Part shown: in pieces, positions 40,685-49,445 of the stretch | Layout: the number at the start of each line of letters is the position of its first letter | How positions within the stretch are numbered: position 1 is the first letter of the stretch | Notes under the pieces: generated by a model | Seen by the model: only the letters and a program-made list of their open reading frames with translations | Databases searched by the model: none | Told to the model about the DNA's origin: nothing | Made by a program: the position numbers and the translations under genes | Assembly (NCBI GenBank): GCA_018372435.1 | Contig: JAHAJA010000012.1 | Span: forward strand, 32,204-96,203 | Length of the DNA stretch: 64,000 bases | DNA from: Clostridiales bacterium | Lineage (GTDB): Bacteria > Bacillota > Clostridia > Lachnospirales > Lachnospiraceae | Direction: 5' to 3'

Positions 40685-41173
40685 ATGATGGGGGGAACAG
40701 GAAATAATAATTCCCGATTTTCAATGCTAATTAAATGTCCAAAGTGTAATGCGGAGTGTCATGAAGAGGATAGTCAGACTTATGAGTGTCCCAAATGTGG
40801 ACACCAAGAACCTACCGATTATGGAAAAGTAAGAACGTTTCTTGATGAAAATGGTAATGCAACAGCAATGGAAATCGCACGAGCAACAGGAGTACCAATA
40901 GGAAAAATACATAACTTTTTAAGAAATGGGCGATTAGAAATACCAGAAGATTCCGATACGTACATAGAATGTAAACGTTGTGGTACAGATATTCGCTATG
41001 GCAAATACTGTCCAGAATGTGCCAATATATTAAAGAAAGAGCTTCAAGATGCATTTGATTTAGGAACAGTAGGAGCAGTGCCAAAACATAATACAGGCAA
41101 GATGCAATTCCTTAATCGAGATACAAGAAATCAATATACATACGATAACATTAGCTCTTTTTATAAATTGTAG
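40685..41173 (+). CDS. zinc-ribbon and helix-turn-helix protein (YvyF-like)
   Basis: A 162-residue protein. CPKCNAEC...CPKCGHQ (residues 18-38) is one zinc ribbon; VRTFLDENGNATAMEIARATGVPIGKIHNFLRNGRLEI is a MerR-like helix-turn-helix; CKRCGTDI...YCPECANIL is a second ribbon. The order resembles the flagellar-operon protein YvyF (regulatory, FlgM-linked in Bacillus), but no flagellar genes lie nearby, so this is only a structural likeness. It has its own promoter and is followed 20 bp later by a GNAT gene. Confidence 0.7.
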   Translation: MMGGTGNNNSRFSMLIKCPKCNAECHEEDSQTYECPKCGHQEPTDYGKVRTFLDENGNATAMEIARATGVPIGKIHNFLRNGRLEIPEDSDTYIECKRCGTDIRYGKYCPECANILKKELQDAFDLGTVGAVPKHNTGKMQFLNRDTRNQYTYDNISSFYKL

Positions 41174-41193
41174 AGGATTCATGGAGACTGGAT

Positions 41194-41745
41194 ATGGCAG
41201 ATAAAGAAGATTGGCATTACTTCCATGTAGTTGCACAAAGGCATAAGATATGTTTATTACCCTATACAAAAGAGAGGGTGCATGAATTCTTTAAGGATTA
41301 TGTACCTGATGCAATGATATTTTCTAAAGATGAAGACATAACACCATACACCTATCATGAAGATAAGGTTAATCATTACTATGAAACGAAGGTTCTTGAT
41401 CCAACTAGGAGATATTTTGCTATTTGCCTAGGGGAGAAAACGATTGGCGAGATTCAACTAAAATACATTGACTTTGAGAAAAGCAGTGGTACTTTAAGTA
41501 TTGCACTATCCAATAATACGGTAAAGGGATATGGTTATGGTTCGCAGGCAGAAGAACGGATACTTAATTATGCATTTAACGAATTAGGCTTAAGCACTGT
41601 ATATGCAGATACCGTGCTTAGCAATAAGAGAAGTCAACATGTGTTAGAAAAACAGGGTTTTGTTTACACTCATGAAGATGATATGCTTCGATACTATGTG
41701 ATACATAGAGATGATTTACAACGGCATTATAATTATAACGAATAG
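41194..41745 (+). CDS. GNAT acetyltransferase, RimJ/RimL type
   Basis: A 183-residue acetyltransferase. ICLGEKTIGEIQLKYIDFEKSSGTLSIAL and NNTVKGYGYGSQAEERILNYAFNELGL hold the strand and acetyl-CoA loop, and TVLSNKRSQHVLEKQGF is the RimJ/RimL-type 'N.rS..vleK.GF' ending. Relatives modify N-termini of ribosomal proteins or small amines; the acceptor is unknown. It begins 20 bp after the zinc-ribbon gene and has TGGAG before the ATG, so they may share a transcript. Confidence 0.82.
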   Translation: MADKEDWHYFHVVAQRHKICLLPYTKERVHEFFKDYVPDAMIFSKDEDITPYTYHEDKVNHYYETKVLDPTRRYFAICLGEKTIGEIQLKYIDFEKSSGTLSIALSNNTVKGYGYGSQAEERILNYAFNELGLSTVYADTVLSNKRSQHVLEKQGFVYTHEDDMLRYYVIHRDDLQRHYNYNE

Positions 41746-41890
41746 ACAATTAGATTAATATATAAATATATATAACTACTAGATATAGAATGTATAATTT
41801 ATATGAATTTCACTTATATCAAAGCAAGTGATATACTCAGGTTAAATACACACAAAGTATCAAGACTTTGGAAGTTGGAGGGTAGTTATT

Positions 41891-42640
41891 ATGGCTAATA
41901 TTAAGTGGGATTCAAAAAGCTATACTAGTAATTTTAGTTTTGTTTATGAATATGGACAGGAGGTAATGGACCTTCTTGAGAGTAAGCCTGGTATGACGGT
42001 TGTAGATCTAGGCTGTGGGAATGGGCATTTAACAAAGCAGTTATCGGATAAAGGTATGGAAGTAATAGGGATAGATGAATCTGAGGAAATGCTTGTATTG
42101 GCTAGAAAGAGTTATCCGCAGATAAAGTTTATATGCGCTGATGCCACAAGCTTTACAATTGATAGGAAGGTTGATGCTATCTTTTCTAATGCCGTATTCC
42201 ACTGGATTGATAATCAAGATGATTTGATTAGGAATATAGTGGAACATCTAAAGGATGGCGGACAACTCGTATGTGAATTTGGTGGGTATGGAAACACGGA
42301 ATTAATTCATGCCGCACTTGAGAAAGAATTTCATAGACGAGGATTACAATACGTACGAAATTTCTATTTCCCTACGATTGGTGAATATACTTCTCGATTA
42401 GAGGCACACGGATTACAAGTAAAGTACGCAACCTTATTCGATCGTCCTACAAAGCAAGTTGGAGAAGATGGACTTGCGAATTGGATTCGTATGTTTAATA
42501 AATTACCTTTTCAGGGCTTAGAAAAAGTGACACAAGAACATATTATACAATGTGTTGTTGATGAACTAAGACCAGTGTTATACAAAGAAGGAAATTGGTA
42601 TGCTGACTATGTTAGATTACGAATAAAGGCAGTTAAATAA
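41891..42640 (+). CDS. SAM-dependent class I methyltransferase
   Basis: A 249-residue methyltransferase. VVDLGCGNGHLTKQL is motif I (SAM loop), VIGIDESEEML is motif II with the acidic residue for the ribose, AIFSNAVFHWID is motif IV. The overall pattern, including SKSYTSNFSFVYEYGQEVMDLL at the start and the conserved 'F.WI' segment, resembles trans-aconitate methyltransferase and the related small-molecule family. The substrate is not determined. TTGGAGGGTAG precedes the ATG. The AAA ATPase on the other strand ends 20 bp downstream. Confidence 0.85.
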   Translation: MANIKWDSKSYTSNFSFVYEYGQEVMDLLESKPGMTVVDLGCGNGHLTKQLSDKGMEVIGIDESEEMLVLARKSYPQIKFICADATSFTIDRKVDAIFSNAVFHWIDNQDDLIRNIVEHLKDGGQLVCEFGGYGNTELIHAALEKEFHRRGLQYVRNFYFPTIGEYTSRLEAHGLQVKYATLFDRPTKQVGEDGLANWIRMFNKLPFQGLEKVTQEHIIQCVVDELRPVLYKEGNWYADYVRLRIKAVK

Positions 42641-42660
42641 AGCGTAGGAGATAATATATT

Positions 42661-43518
42661 TTACTTAAACTCCTTACGGTGTGCTTCAAAAAAATCATGA
42701 TAAATCTGGACATTCTTTAAAGAAGTCCATGGTTTTGGCTTTACTGGCACTTCATCAAGATCATATATCTTAACATCTCTCATTGCCAATAAGAATGGTG
42801 AGTGCGTGGAGATGATAAATTGACAGCCAAAGAAACGAACGGAATCTTCAATGAATCTTACTAATTCCAGTTGGCGTTCTGGTGATAGGCTGTTTTCGGG
42901 CTCGTCTAATAGATAGAGCCCATTTTCTTCGATTTTATCCATAAAATATTGAAAGGCGTTCTCGCCATTGGAATGTTCGCGAATGTTCTCCATCAGGTTA
43001 TTACTTACAAACTTTGATTGTGTTTTACTTCTAGCTTGATTGACCTTTTTTAATTGTTCATAGTCATTCATAGAGGTGAACTTGAAAGAAGAATATTTCG
43101 CATCTAGATAATCTTCAAACAAATTTTCTCGTTTGGTATCAATCCCTTCATTCATCATTCGTACATTTAACATATAGTCGAATACATCATCACTCGTAAT
43201 TGTTCTACTATGACTAGGAATTTCGCGTATAAGTGAATAGTCACAAAGGTTCACATAATCAGGAAAGAAATTAGATTGATTAAATCTAGAATCTCGCATT
43301 AGATTGAGCTTTTCTGATATGACGTTTAAAGCGGTTGTTTTCCCTGAACCATTACCGCCATATAGAATGGTAATTGGCTCAAAATTCAGTATAGTAAGCT
43401 CCCTCTTAGAAAGGATCTTGAATGGATAAAAGCTATTGTAGCAGTTTCTTTTTATAGAAAGGATAAAGTCGAATTCACTGCCATCATCAGGAAAGGAAAA
43501 AGAATCTAAGTAAAGCAT
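42661..43518 (-). CDS. AAA ATPase of the AAA15/AAA_21 type
   Basis: A 285-residue ATPase related to ABC/SMC-type heads. ILYGGNGSGKTTALN is Walker A, GLYLLDEPENSLSPERQLEL combines Walker B and the D-loop, and FIISTHSPFLLAM is the H-loop. About 100 residues between hold a helical insert, but no long coiled coil or nuclease domain is attached. Such proteins are often stand-alone and of unknown role; some are parts of defence systems, but no partner nuclease is encoded next to it. GAGGTGATT precedes the ATG at 43518. Confidence 0.82.
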   Translation of the reverse strand: MLYLDSFSFPDDGSEFDFILSIKRNCYNSFYPFKILSKRELTILNFEPITILYGGNGSGKTTALNVISEKLNLMRDSRFNQSNFFPDYVNLCDYSLIREIPSHSRTITSDDVFDYMLNVRMMNEGIDTKRENLFEDYLDAKYSSFKFTSMNDYEQLKKVNQARSKTQSKFVSNNLMENIREHSNGENAFQYFMDKIEENGLYLLDEPENSLSPERQLELVRFIEDSVRFFGCQFIISTHSPFLLAMRDVKIYDLDEVPVKPKPWTSLKNVQIYHDFFEAHRKEFK

Positions 43519-43751
43519 ACAATCACCTCATTAATATAATAATTACATTATAACTAAGTATATAACAAAGATAAAGAGGAAAAGGCTATGTGTAATAGGA
43601 TTAAAGAATTAAAATACAGTACAAGCATATAATATATTATAAAACTGGTTTAAATTGTAAAAAACATATAGTATAATACAATAATTGAGAGCAGCAATTT
43701 AACAGCAATGTAGTGAAAATAAAATTAGAATCAATTAAGGGGTGTATTGGT

Positions 43752-44465
43752 ATGAATAATTTTGACCCACGTATATTTGAACCATTTTGGGGAGCTTGGT
43801 ATATTGATAGTTTAATTGGTGAAGCTAACTTTGGATATGTATACAAGATATATAAAGAAGAGTTTGGCCAGAAATATTATAGTACATTAAAGATAATTTC
43901 TTTACCAAAATCAGAAGAGGAAGCCAAAGAAATCTTATATGAAAGCACAGATCCAGATACGGCAACCCAATATTTTCGTGAAATTGCAGAAGTTATTTAT
44001 AAAGATAATCAGATTATGGAGGGGCTGAAGGGAAAGACCAATATAGTAAGTTTCGATGACCATATGATTATTCGAAATGAAGATGGGATTGGTTATTACA
44101 TAGTAATCCGTATGGAGGCATTAACATGCTTGAATAGGTTCTCGTCTGTAGAAAAGGAAAACATTGATATTAAGGCAGAGGAATCCATTCCTGTAGAAAA
44201 AATTATAAATGATGAGGATGAGGAAACTGTTTTGTTATTCTCAGCAAATCAGATGGAGAATTCAGGTCTAGAATATAAGGCTGCAAATAAAGAAAAGAAT
44301 AATGTTGTAAAAGCGATCGTGGCATTTCTAATAATCACAGTTATTGTGATCTCTATTGAGGTGTTCATTCAATTGAATCCGAATAAAGAGAGCGAAATAG
44401 AAACTATAAATGCAAAAGCTACATCGATCGATGTAGAGGAGTCTGTTACAGAAGTAATTGAATAA
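43752..44465 (+). CDS. kinase N-lobe-like domain fused to a transmembrane anchor
   Basis: A 237-residue protein. WYIDSLIGEANFGYVYKIYKEEFGQ resembles the glycine-rich loop of Ser/Thr kinases, YYSTLKIISLP the VAIK lysine strand, and YFREIAEVIY the C-helix Glu; IVSFDDHMII and YYIVIRMEAL match strands 4-5 and the hinge. The protein then departs: no HRD or DFG motif is present, and an acidic linker leads to one helix (about 193-213) and a short acidic tail. It is either an internally deleted receptor kinase or a pseudokinase-like sensor. The ATG at 43752 follows AAGGGGTG; the frame from 43713 lacks a site. Confidence 0.6.
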   Translation: MNNFDPRIFEPFWGAWYIDSLIGEANFGYVYKIYKEEFGQKYYSTLKIISLPKSEEEAKEILYESTDPDTATQYFREIAEVIYKDNQIMEGLKGKTNIVSFDDHMIIRNEDGIGYYIVIRMEALTCLNRFSSVEKENIDIKAEESIPVEKIINDEDEETVLLFSANQMENSGLEYKAANKEKNNVVKAIVAFLIITVIVISIEVFIQLNPNKESEIETINAKATSIDVEESVTEVIE

Positions 44466-44582
44466 TCATACGACAAAATATTTGAGCCTAATCAAGATGA
44501 GATAGTATAGTACTGATAATTTAATTAGGGTACAAGTTAATAAAAAGACTGACTTACCCTTGACCGGGTTAGTTAGGAACAC

Positions 44583-44611
44583 TTGCGAGAGCGTGTAACA
44601 ACTGCTATAAT
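44583..44611 (+). promoter_or_regulatory. promoter of the FakA-domain/M42 peptidase pair
   Basis: TTGCGA (44583-44588), 17-bp spacer, TATAAT (44606-44611). The 270-bp gap before 44736 also holds an imperfect hairpin (CTGACTTACCC/GGGTTAGTTAG, about 44552-44575) that may end the upstream transcript. Confidence 0.65.
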
Positions 44612-44735
44612 GTGTATTAATATATTAGATAATTGAAAAACTCTTCTCCATGAAGAAGACATATTGATGTGTTTATCGCCATTACAAGGAGTTTCGCAGT
44701 TGACTATATAATATACATTAAAAGGAGGAAAAAAC

Positions 44736-44987
44736 ATGATTGAATATAGATTCGACACACAACTTTTGATTGATGGACAAAATCTTTCTGAAGATGCAAT
44801 TAATGATTATATAACAAATAATATTGAAGGTGATTGTCTACTTGCAGTAGGTGATGAAGAGACAATTAAGATTCATTTTCATACCAATACACCGTGGGTA
44901 TTATTAGAGTATTGTGCTTCATTAGGTGATATCTATGATGTTGTCGTTGAAAACATGGAGCGTCAAGCAAACGGACTTCAAGGTTAG
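44736..44987 (+). CDS. stand-alone FakA/YloV-type small domain
   Basis: An 83-residue protein that resembles one internal domain of DAK2-fusion proteins (YloV/FakA): FDTQLLIDGQNLSEDAINDYI, DCLLAVGDEETIKIHFHTNTPWVLLEYCASLGDIYDVVVENMERQ. In fatty-acid kinase A this segment, 'l..vGd...vkvHvHtn.P..vL.ya...G.l..v.i.nM..Q', follows the DAK2 domain. Here it exists alone, with AAAGGAGG before the ATG, so it seems to be an intact small gene and not debris. It precedes an M42 peptidase by 54 bp. Role unknown. Confidence 0.7.
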   Translation: MIEYRFDTQLLIDGQNLSEDAINDYITNNIEGDCLLAVGDEETIKIHFHTNTPWVLLEYCASLGDIYDVVVENMERQANGLQG

Positions 44988-45041
44988 TTTAAACTAGATT
45001 ATATAGAATATACATTTTATACGAATGATGGAGGATATACG

Positions 45042-46076
45042 ATGTACCAATTTGATGAAACTTACGTGATTAATAAATTGAAAGAATTATTAGCTATTGA
45101 TAGTACAACAGGATATTTCCGTGAGATACAAGATTATCTAGTGAATGAGATGAAAGAATTAGAATTTTCTTGTGAAGAAGTTCATAAGGGTGGTGTAATT
45201 GCGGATCTTGGTGGAGAGGGAGATTCTCTCGTGATTATGGCACATGGGGACGATATCGGTTTAATGGTACGTTATATTAAGGACAATGGAGCACTAGTTG
45301 TTACGAATGTGGGTGGACTTCGTGAGGAAGATGCTACCGGAGTATACTGTCACTTACACACAAGACAAGGTGATGTGTACACTGGTTGCGTAAGAAGAGT
45401 TCATTCTTGTACCCATGTAAGACCAGATACTGATAATACAGCACCATTAAGTTATGCGACGAATGTGGAATTTGTATTAGATGAAGATGTAGAATGTAGA
45501 CAAGATGTATTAGACCTTGGCATCCGCGTAGGAGATATAATTGCATTAGATCCAAGTTTTCACATGAACAATGGGTATATCACCAGCCGGTTTTTAGATG
45601 ATAAGGCATGTATCGCTGTTTTACTTGGAGTTATGAAACATATTAAGGACAATTCATTAACTTGTAAGAGAAATGTGAAGGCATTCTTTAAAATGTTTGA
45701 AGAAATAGGACATGGTGGAGCATGGTTACCAGAAGGAACCAGAGACATCATATCACTTGATATTGCACCGGTATCACCAACGCAAGTATCAAGCGAGAAG
45801 AAAGTAAGCTTATTCGCGAAAGATTCCAAATTTCCATATCATTACGAGATGTTAACGGAACTTGTGGAGGCAGCAGAGAAAGTTGGAGCCACTTATGAAG
45901 TTGATGTATTCACTCCTAGATATGGAACAGATTCTGATTTCGCAATTACTGCTGGTAACAATGTGAGACATGCAGCAGTTGGGCCAGGTACAATTGGGAG
46001 TCATGGTTATGAAAGAACGCATATTGATGGATTGAATAATATGTATCAATTGTTGTTAGGATATATGGTAGGATAA
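45042..46076 (+). CDS. M42 family metallopeptidase
   Basis: A 344-residue peptidase of the M42 (glutamyl aminopeptidase/endoglucanase-like) family, which forms large hollow dodecamers in the cytoplasm and trims peptides from the N-terminus. Metal ligands are visible in order: His and Asp of MAHGDDIGLM, Asp of SRFLDDKAC, the Glu-Glu of KMFEEIGHGGA, Asp of SLDIAPVSP and the final His of RTHIDGLNN. HGDDIG replaces the more common HmDeiG. GGAGG precedes the ATG. A terminator follows at once. Confidence 0.88.
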   Translation: MYQFDETYVINKLKELLAIDSTTGYFREIQDYLVNEMKELEFSCEEVHKGGVIADLGGEGDSLVIMAHGDDIGLMVRYIKDNGALVVTNVGGLREEDATGVYCHLHTRQGDVYTGCVRRVHSCTHVRPDTDNTAPLSYATNVEFVLDEDVECRQDVLDLGIRVGDIIALDPSFHMNNGYITSRFLDDKACIAVLLGVMKHIKDNSLTCKRNVKAFFKMFEEIGHGGAWLPEGTRDIISLDIAPVSPTQVSSEKKVSLFAKDSKFPYHYEMLTELVEAAEKVGATYEVDVFTPRYGTDSDFAITAGNNVRHAAVGPGTIGSHGYERTHIDGLNNMYQLLLGYMVG

Positions 46077-46123
46077 AAAGAGAACCTTCCCGTACTAAAA
46101 AGTATAGGGAAGGTTCTCTTTTT
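46075..46123 (+). terminator. intrinsic terminator after M42 peptidase
   Basis: AAAAAGAGAACCTTCCC and GGGAAGGTTCTCTTTTT form a 17-bp stem with an inner TACT/AGTA pair. It overlaps the stop codon's last bases. Confidence 0.9.
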
Positions 46124-46180
46124 ATATTTATTCGTCTACTTGACTCTGCCCCAAGGACATAGTTTAAAATATAAATTATA

Positions 46181-46243
46181 AACTCAAACTTTGAATATAG
46201 CAGTTAAATACTCCTCGAAATCTTCAAGTACAATGTTTGAGTT
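46181..46243 (-). repeat. palindromic intergenic repeat, copy C (compact, inverted)
   Basis: AACTCAAAC (46181-46189) and GTTTGAGTT (46235-46243) are exact inverted ends of a 63-bp unit. Read on the minus strand it gives TACTTGAAGATTTCGAGGAG and then TTAACTGCTATATTC, which aligns to the first 50 bases of copy A. It lies 49 bp before the split ABC exporter. Confidence 0.75.
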
Positions 46244-46291
46244 ATAGATATGTATTTATATAAAAGTAATCCTATAAAAGAGGTAGCAACT

Positions 46292-47227
46292 ATGTCCAGT
46301 CTATTACATCTATGCAAAAAAAGAAAATCGCATATAATCTTCACAATGCTAATCAGTATCCTATCCATTATTATAACGTTATATTGGAATTATGAATTAA
46401 GTCAGATGATTAATCAAGTTCAAGTAGGTATATCCATAACCAGTACGCAGATTGTGCTGGTACTTATTCTTATGATTGCAAGTGCACTTAGTCAGGGGGG
46501 ATTTACGTACCTGTCTGGGTATGCGAGTGAGTATCTAACACATGACCTTAGAATGCATCTTGCACAACGGTTATTTACAAAGAAATATTATGAAATGGAA
46601 CAATTAAATGTAGGTGAGCAGTTATCACAGTTGCAGAATGAAGTAACCGAAGTGTCACAGTATCTAACCGGAAACTTATTCTTGTTAATTAATGACGGAA
46701 TCCGTTTCATATTTACCTTTATCTGGTTGTTAACATTAGATGGTAAACTCGCAATTCTTAGCAATCTTCCAGTGCTATTAATCCTTGTCTATGTGGTCTT
46801 TTCTAGTGAGATTATTGAGAGCTTGACCAAACAAGGACAAAGAAAGCAACAAGAGTTGAATGGCTTCACAGACACCCTCCTCACTCTTTTCCCAGTTATC
46901 CGAATTTACGAAGCATGCGATCTATTACAGAATAAATATTATAATAAAGTTGAAGAATGGCAGCATATTACCATTCGTGAGGAGATGACCAAGGCCAAAT
47001 TGATGTCTTTATCAGCAGTATTATCTTGCATTCCTTTGATACTACTTCTTTTAGTAGGAGGAACACTTGTTATACGTGGCGATATGTCTATTGGTCTTGT
47101 ATATATCTTTATTAATTTATCCGGAAATGTATCAGGGGTCATGATGAACATGCCTGGACATATTGCGAAATTGCGTAGGTTTATAGGAAATCTTAATCGA
47201 ATATTGAATGAGGAAGAAGGGATATAG
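46292..47227 (+). CDS. ABC exporter membrane subunit 1 (no ATPase domain)
   Basis: A 311-residue protein with the six-helix type-I exporter fold (PF00664-like): early helices IIFTMLISILSIIITLYW and LVLILMIASALSQGGFTYLSGYASEYLTHDLRMHLAQRLF, then the coupling region MEQLNVGEQLSQLQNEV. Most such proteins carry an ATPase on the same chain; this one stops after the membrane domain, and the ATPase is the next gene. AGAGGTAG precedes the ATG at 46292, so the longer frame from 46250 is rejected. Confidence 0.78.
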   Translation: MSSLLHLCKKRKSHIIFTMLISILSIIITLYWNYELSQMINQVQVGISITSTQIVLVLILMIASALSQGGFTYLSGYASEYLTHDLRMHLAQRLFTKKYYEMEQLNVGEQLSQLQNEVTEVSQYLTGNLFLLINDGIRFIFTFIWLLTLDGKLAILSNLPVLLILVYVVFSSEIIESLTKQGQRKQQELNGFTDTLLTLFPVIRIYEACDLLQNKYYNKVEEWQHITIREEMTKAKLMSLSAVLSCIPLILLLLVGGTLVIRGDMSIGLVYIFINLSGNVSGVMMNMPGHIAKLRRFIGNLNRILNEEEGI

Positions 47228-47228
47228 A

Positions 47229-47885
47229 ATGGAAATCTTGTTGAATAAGGTTACATTTACATATGGAGAAAAAAAGATATTGGATGAAATTAATCTATCA
47301 GTTAGGAAACAGGAACATGTTGGTATTCTTGGTAGTAGCGGTGGTGGGAAAAGCACTTTATTGAAGATAATCGCCGGGTTATATGAGATAACAGAGGGGA
47401 CATGTATCGTTTCAGGATGTCAGGATCTAGATTCTATTCGAAAGAAAGTTGCGGTGGTTATGCAGAATACGAGTCTTTTTCCAATGTCTATACGGGATAA
47501 TATCACTTGTGGACATTCCATGAGTGAGGAGGGAATAAGAAAAGCTATAGAAGCAGCGCAATTAGAGTCATGGATTGATTCTCTACCTGAAGGGATTGAT
47601 AGCTATGTAGGGGAGAGAGGGGGCAAAGTATCGGGAGGGCAAGCACAAAGAATTGCCATAGCCAGAGCGATTGCAAAAGATGCACCCATTATCTTGTTAG
47701 ACGAACCGACATCGGCATTAGATGATGAGACAGCGAAAGCAGTAATGCTTGCCCTAGAAAACTTGACGAAGGGAAAGACGGTTGTACATGTGACACACAG
47801 AGTTGAAACCCTGTGGGATTGTGATTGTGTATATGAATTACGTGGAGGGAAGTTATATGATACGAAGTCTAAGTCGAGTATTTAA
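47229..47885 (+). CDS. ABC exporter ATPase subunit
   Basis: A 218-residue stand-alone ATPase of exporter type: MEILLNKVTFTYGEKKILDEINLSV (A-loop Tyr), Walker A GSSGGGKST, Q-loop VVMQNTSLFPMSIRDNI, signature VSGGQAQR (first residue Val), Walker B IILLDEPTSALDD and H-loop VTHR, where the His is kept. It starts one base after the first membrane subunit and overlaps the second, so one ATPase gene serves two different membrane proteins, presumably as a homodimer. Confidence 0.85.
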   Translation: MEILLNKVTFTYGEKKILDEINLSVRKQEHVGILGSSGGGKSTLLKIIAGLYEITEGTCIVSGCQDLDSIRKKVAVVMQNTSLFPMSIRDNITCGHSMSEEGIRKAIEAAQLESWIDSLPEGIDSYVGERGGKVSGGQAQRIAIARAIAKDAPIILLDEPTSALDDETAKAVMLALENLTKGKTVVHVTHRVETLWDCDCVYELRGGKLYDTKSKSSI

Positions 47886-48825
47886 ACGAGTAGGAAAATT
47901 TCCTAACTACATTAGATTGTTGCTTCTACGTTGCCCATTTGATGCAGCATTAACTACCGCGAATGCCTGTTTTCTTCAACATAGCTTTGAAGCGATTAGT
48001 CAAGGCTCTGAAGTTGAATTAAGGTATGGTTGCATGTATTTTGCAATTGCAAGTGTACTGTTATTTCTCTATAATGGAAGTATATGGTGTCTGTATGCAA
48101 GATTTGTGACTAACTTTACAGGAAAACTGCGCAAGATGGTATTTTTCTCAATTGTGCATATGCCATTCAAGAAGTTTGATGAGAAAACCTCGGGTGAGTG
48201 GATGACTCGGTTGAATTCAGATGCGCAGATGACCATTAATCTGTTGAATGCACCATTTAATATACCACATGCGGTTGTATCTGTGGTTAATATATCGGTA
48301 TCATCGTTACTCTTGTTACGTATTAATTCTACACTCATGGTAGTAACTTTATTGTTTGTAATTCCCCATGTAGTTGTAAACAGAAAGTTAGTATATACAA
48401 AGGTTACTACATTAATGGAACAATCACAAGAATACACAGAGAGGAATCTTACCTGTTTTTCAACCCTTATTACTTGCGCAGATATAGTAAGTTTATATGA
48501 TGCCAAAGATTTTGTAATGGAGGCGTATGAACAGAGTAGCTTAGAGATGGTTCGAGCTAATATGCGTATACATGGTAGGAAGGCAATAAACAGCTTAGTT
48601 ATCCCTTTGTTTGGTATGAGCGGCTATATTGTAATTTTACTATTAGGTTTAATTATGATTCGTAGGAGTTTGCTAACGTTTGGAGCATTAACAGCAGCAC
48701 TACAATATCGTGGAGCAATTCTCATGGGGACAATGTTATTCATAAATTCAATGACGGAGATTCGTATGAACGCAGTTGGTTTGAGACGAATGGAGGAGAC
48801 ATATGGAGGAAGAGAAGATAACTGA
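47857..48825 (+). CDS. ABC exporter membrane subunit 2 (no ATPase domain)
   Basis: A 322-residue six-helix membrane protein: ALTTANACFLQHSFEAI, VLLFLYNGSIWCLYARFVTNFTGKLRKMVFFSIVHMPFKKFDEKTSGEWMTRLNSDAQM is the exporter membrane-domain start with its coupling motif ('h.p..fF....sG....rl..D'). It again lacks an ATPase. The ATG at 47857 has GGAGGGAAG before it and overlaps the ATPase gene by 29 bases. With subunit 1 it should form a heterodimeric exporter of unknown cargo. Confidence 0.78.
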   Translation: MIRSLSRVFKRVGKFPNYIRLLLLRCPFDAALTTANACFLQHSFEAISQGSEVELRYGCMYFAIASVLLFLYNGSIWCLYARFVTNFTGKLRKMVFFSIVHMPFKKFDEKTSGEWMTRLNSDAQMTINLLNAPFNIPHAVVSVVNISVSSLLLLRINSTLMVVTLLFVIPHVVVNRKLVYTKVTTLMEQSQEYTERNLTCFSTLITCADIVSLYDAKDFVMEAYEQSSLEMVRANMRIHGRKAINSLVIPLFGMSGYIVILLLGLIMIRRSLLTFGALTAALQYRGAILMGTMLFINSMTEIRMNAVGLRRMEETYGGREDN

Positions 48826-49333
48826 AGAAAGGGTAGATGAAAAAGGAGTAGATGAAAAACTCGAGGAAGAAACGTTACTTAGGATTGGTGAGGTAGCTGC
48901 ATTTTTTAATGTTTCCGTTAAAGCAATTCGAATCTACGAAAAGAAAGGGATTATAAGACCTGCGAAAGTAGACACATACACGGGATATCGTTATTATACA
49001 GTAGAACAGGTGCAACAGTTGAATGCCTTAGTAGAACTGAAAGCATTAGGTTTTTCTCTAGATGAAATTAAAGAGATTATGGTTGGTGGAATTACCAATG
49101 AGAAATTAATAAAGGCATTGACTCGTAAGAGAATGGTTTGGGAAGATACAATTAGTTCTGCTATGAACAAAATCGATGCCATTGATAAGATAACGGAAAG
49201 ATTAAGTACTTCTAATGAAGCATTGAGGCTACAAGAGTTAACAGAAGAACAAAGAGCATGGCTGTTAGTGAAGATGGTATGTGTGGAGGATGTGAAAGTA
49301 CAGAGTTTGTTAAGTGAGGCGATTTGGTTATAA
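48803..49333 (+). CDS. MerR-family regulator
   Basis: A 176-residue regulator. An acidic tail (1-25) precedes the MerR winged helix: LRIGEVAAFFNVSVKAIRIYEKKGIIRPAKVDTYTGYRYYTVEQVQQLNALVELKALGFSLDEIKEIM. A helical dimer segment follows (about 100-140), then a short C-terminal part too small for a GyrI-type drug pocket. The gene overlaps the second exporter subunit by 23 bases, so it is probably translated with it and may control the exporter in response to its cargo. GGAGGAGAC precedes the ATG. Confidence 0.85.
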   Translation: MEEEKITEERVDEKGVDEKLEEETLLRIGEVAAFFNVSVKAIRIYEKKGIIRPAKVDTYTGYRYYTVEQVQQLNALVELKALGFSLDEIKEIMVGGITNEKLIKALTRKRMVWEDTISSAMNKIDAIDKITERLSTSNEALRLQELTEEQRAWLLVKMVCVEDVKVQSLLSEAIWL

Positions 49334-49445
49334 AATGTATCTAGAAAAGAAGAAGATACTTTATAATATGGAGTGATAGTTTTTATCCCTATGCGAAGAT
49401 TACCAATATGTTATCAACTTCTAAGTATAATTAAAGGAGAACTGT

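Noticed and set aside
40685..41173. Zinc-ribbon/HTH protein considered as evidence for a flagellar operon
   Set aside because: Only a structural likeness to YvyF; no flagellar gene is present in the window.
42661..43518. AAA ATPase considered as part of an antiviral (OLD/Gabija-like or retron-type) defence system
   Set aside because: No TOPRIM nuclease, helicase, reverse transcriptase or toxin gene lies next to it; neighbours are a methyltransferase of small-molecule type and a kinase-like fragment.
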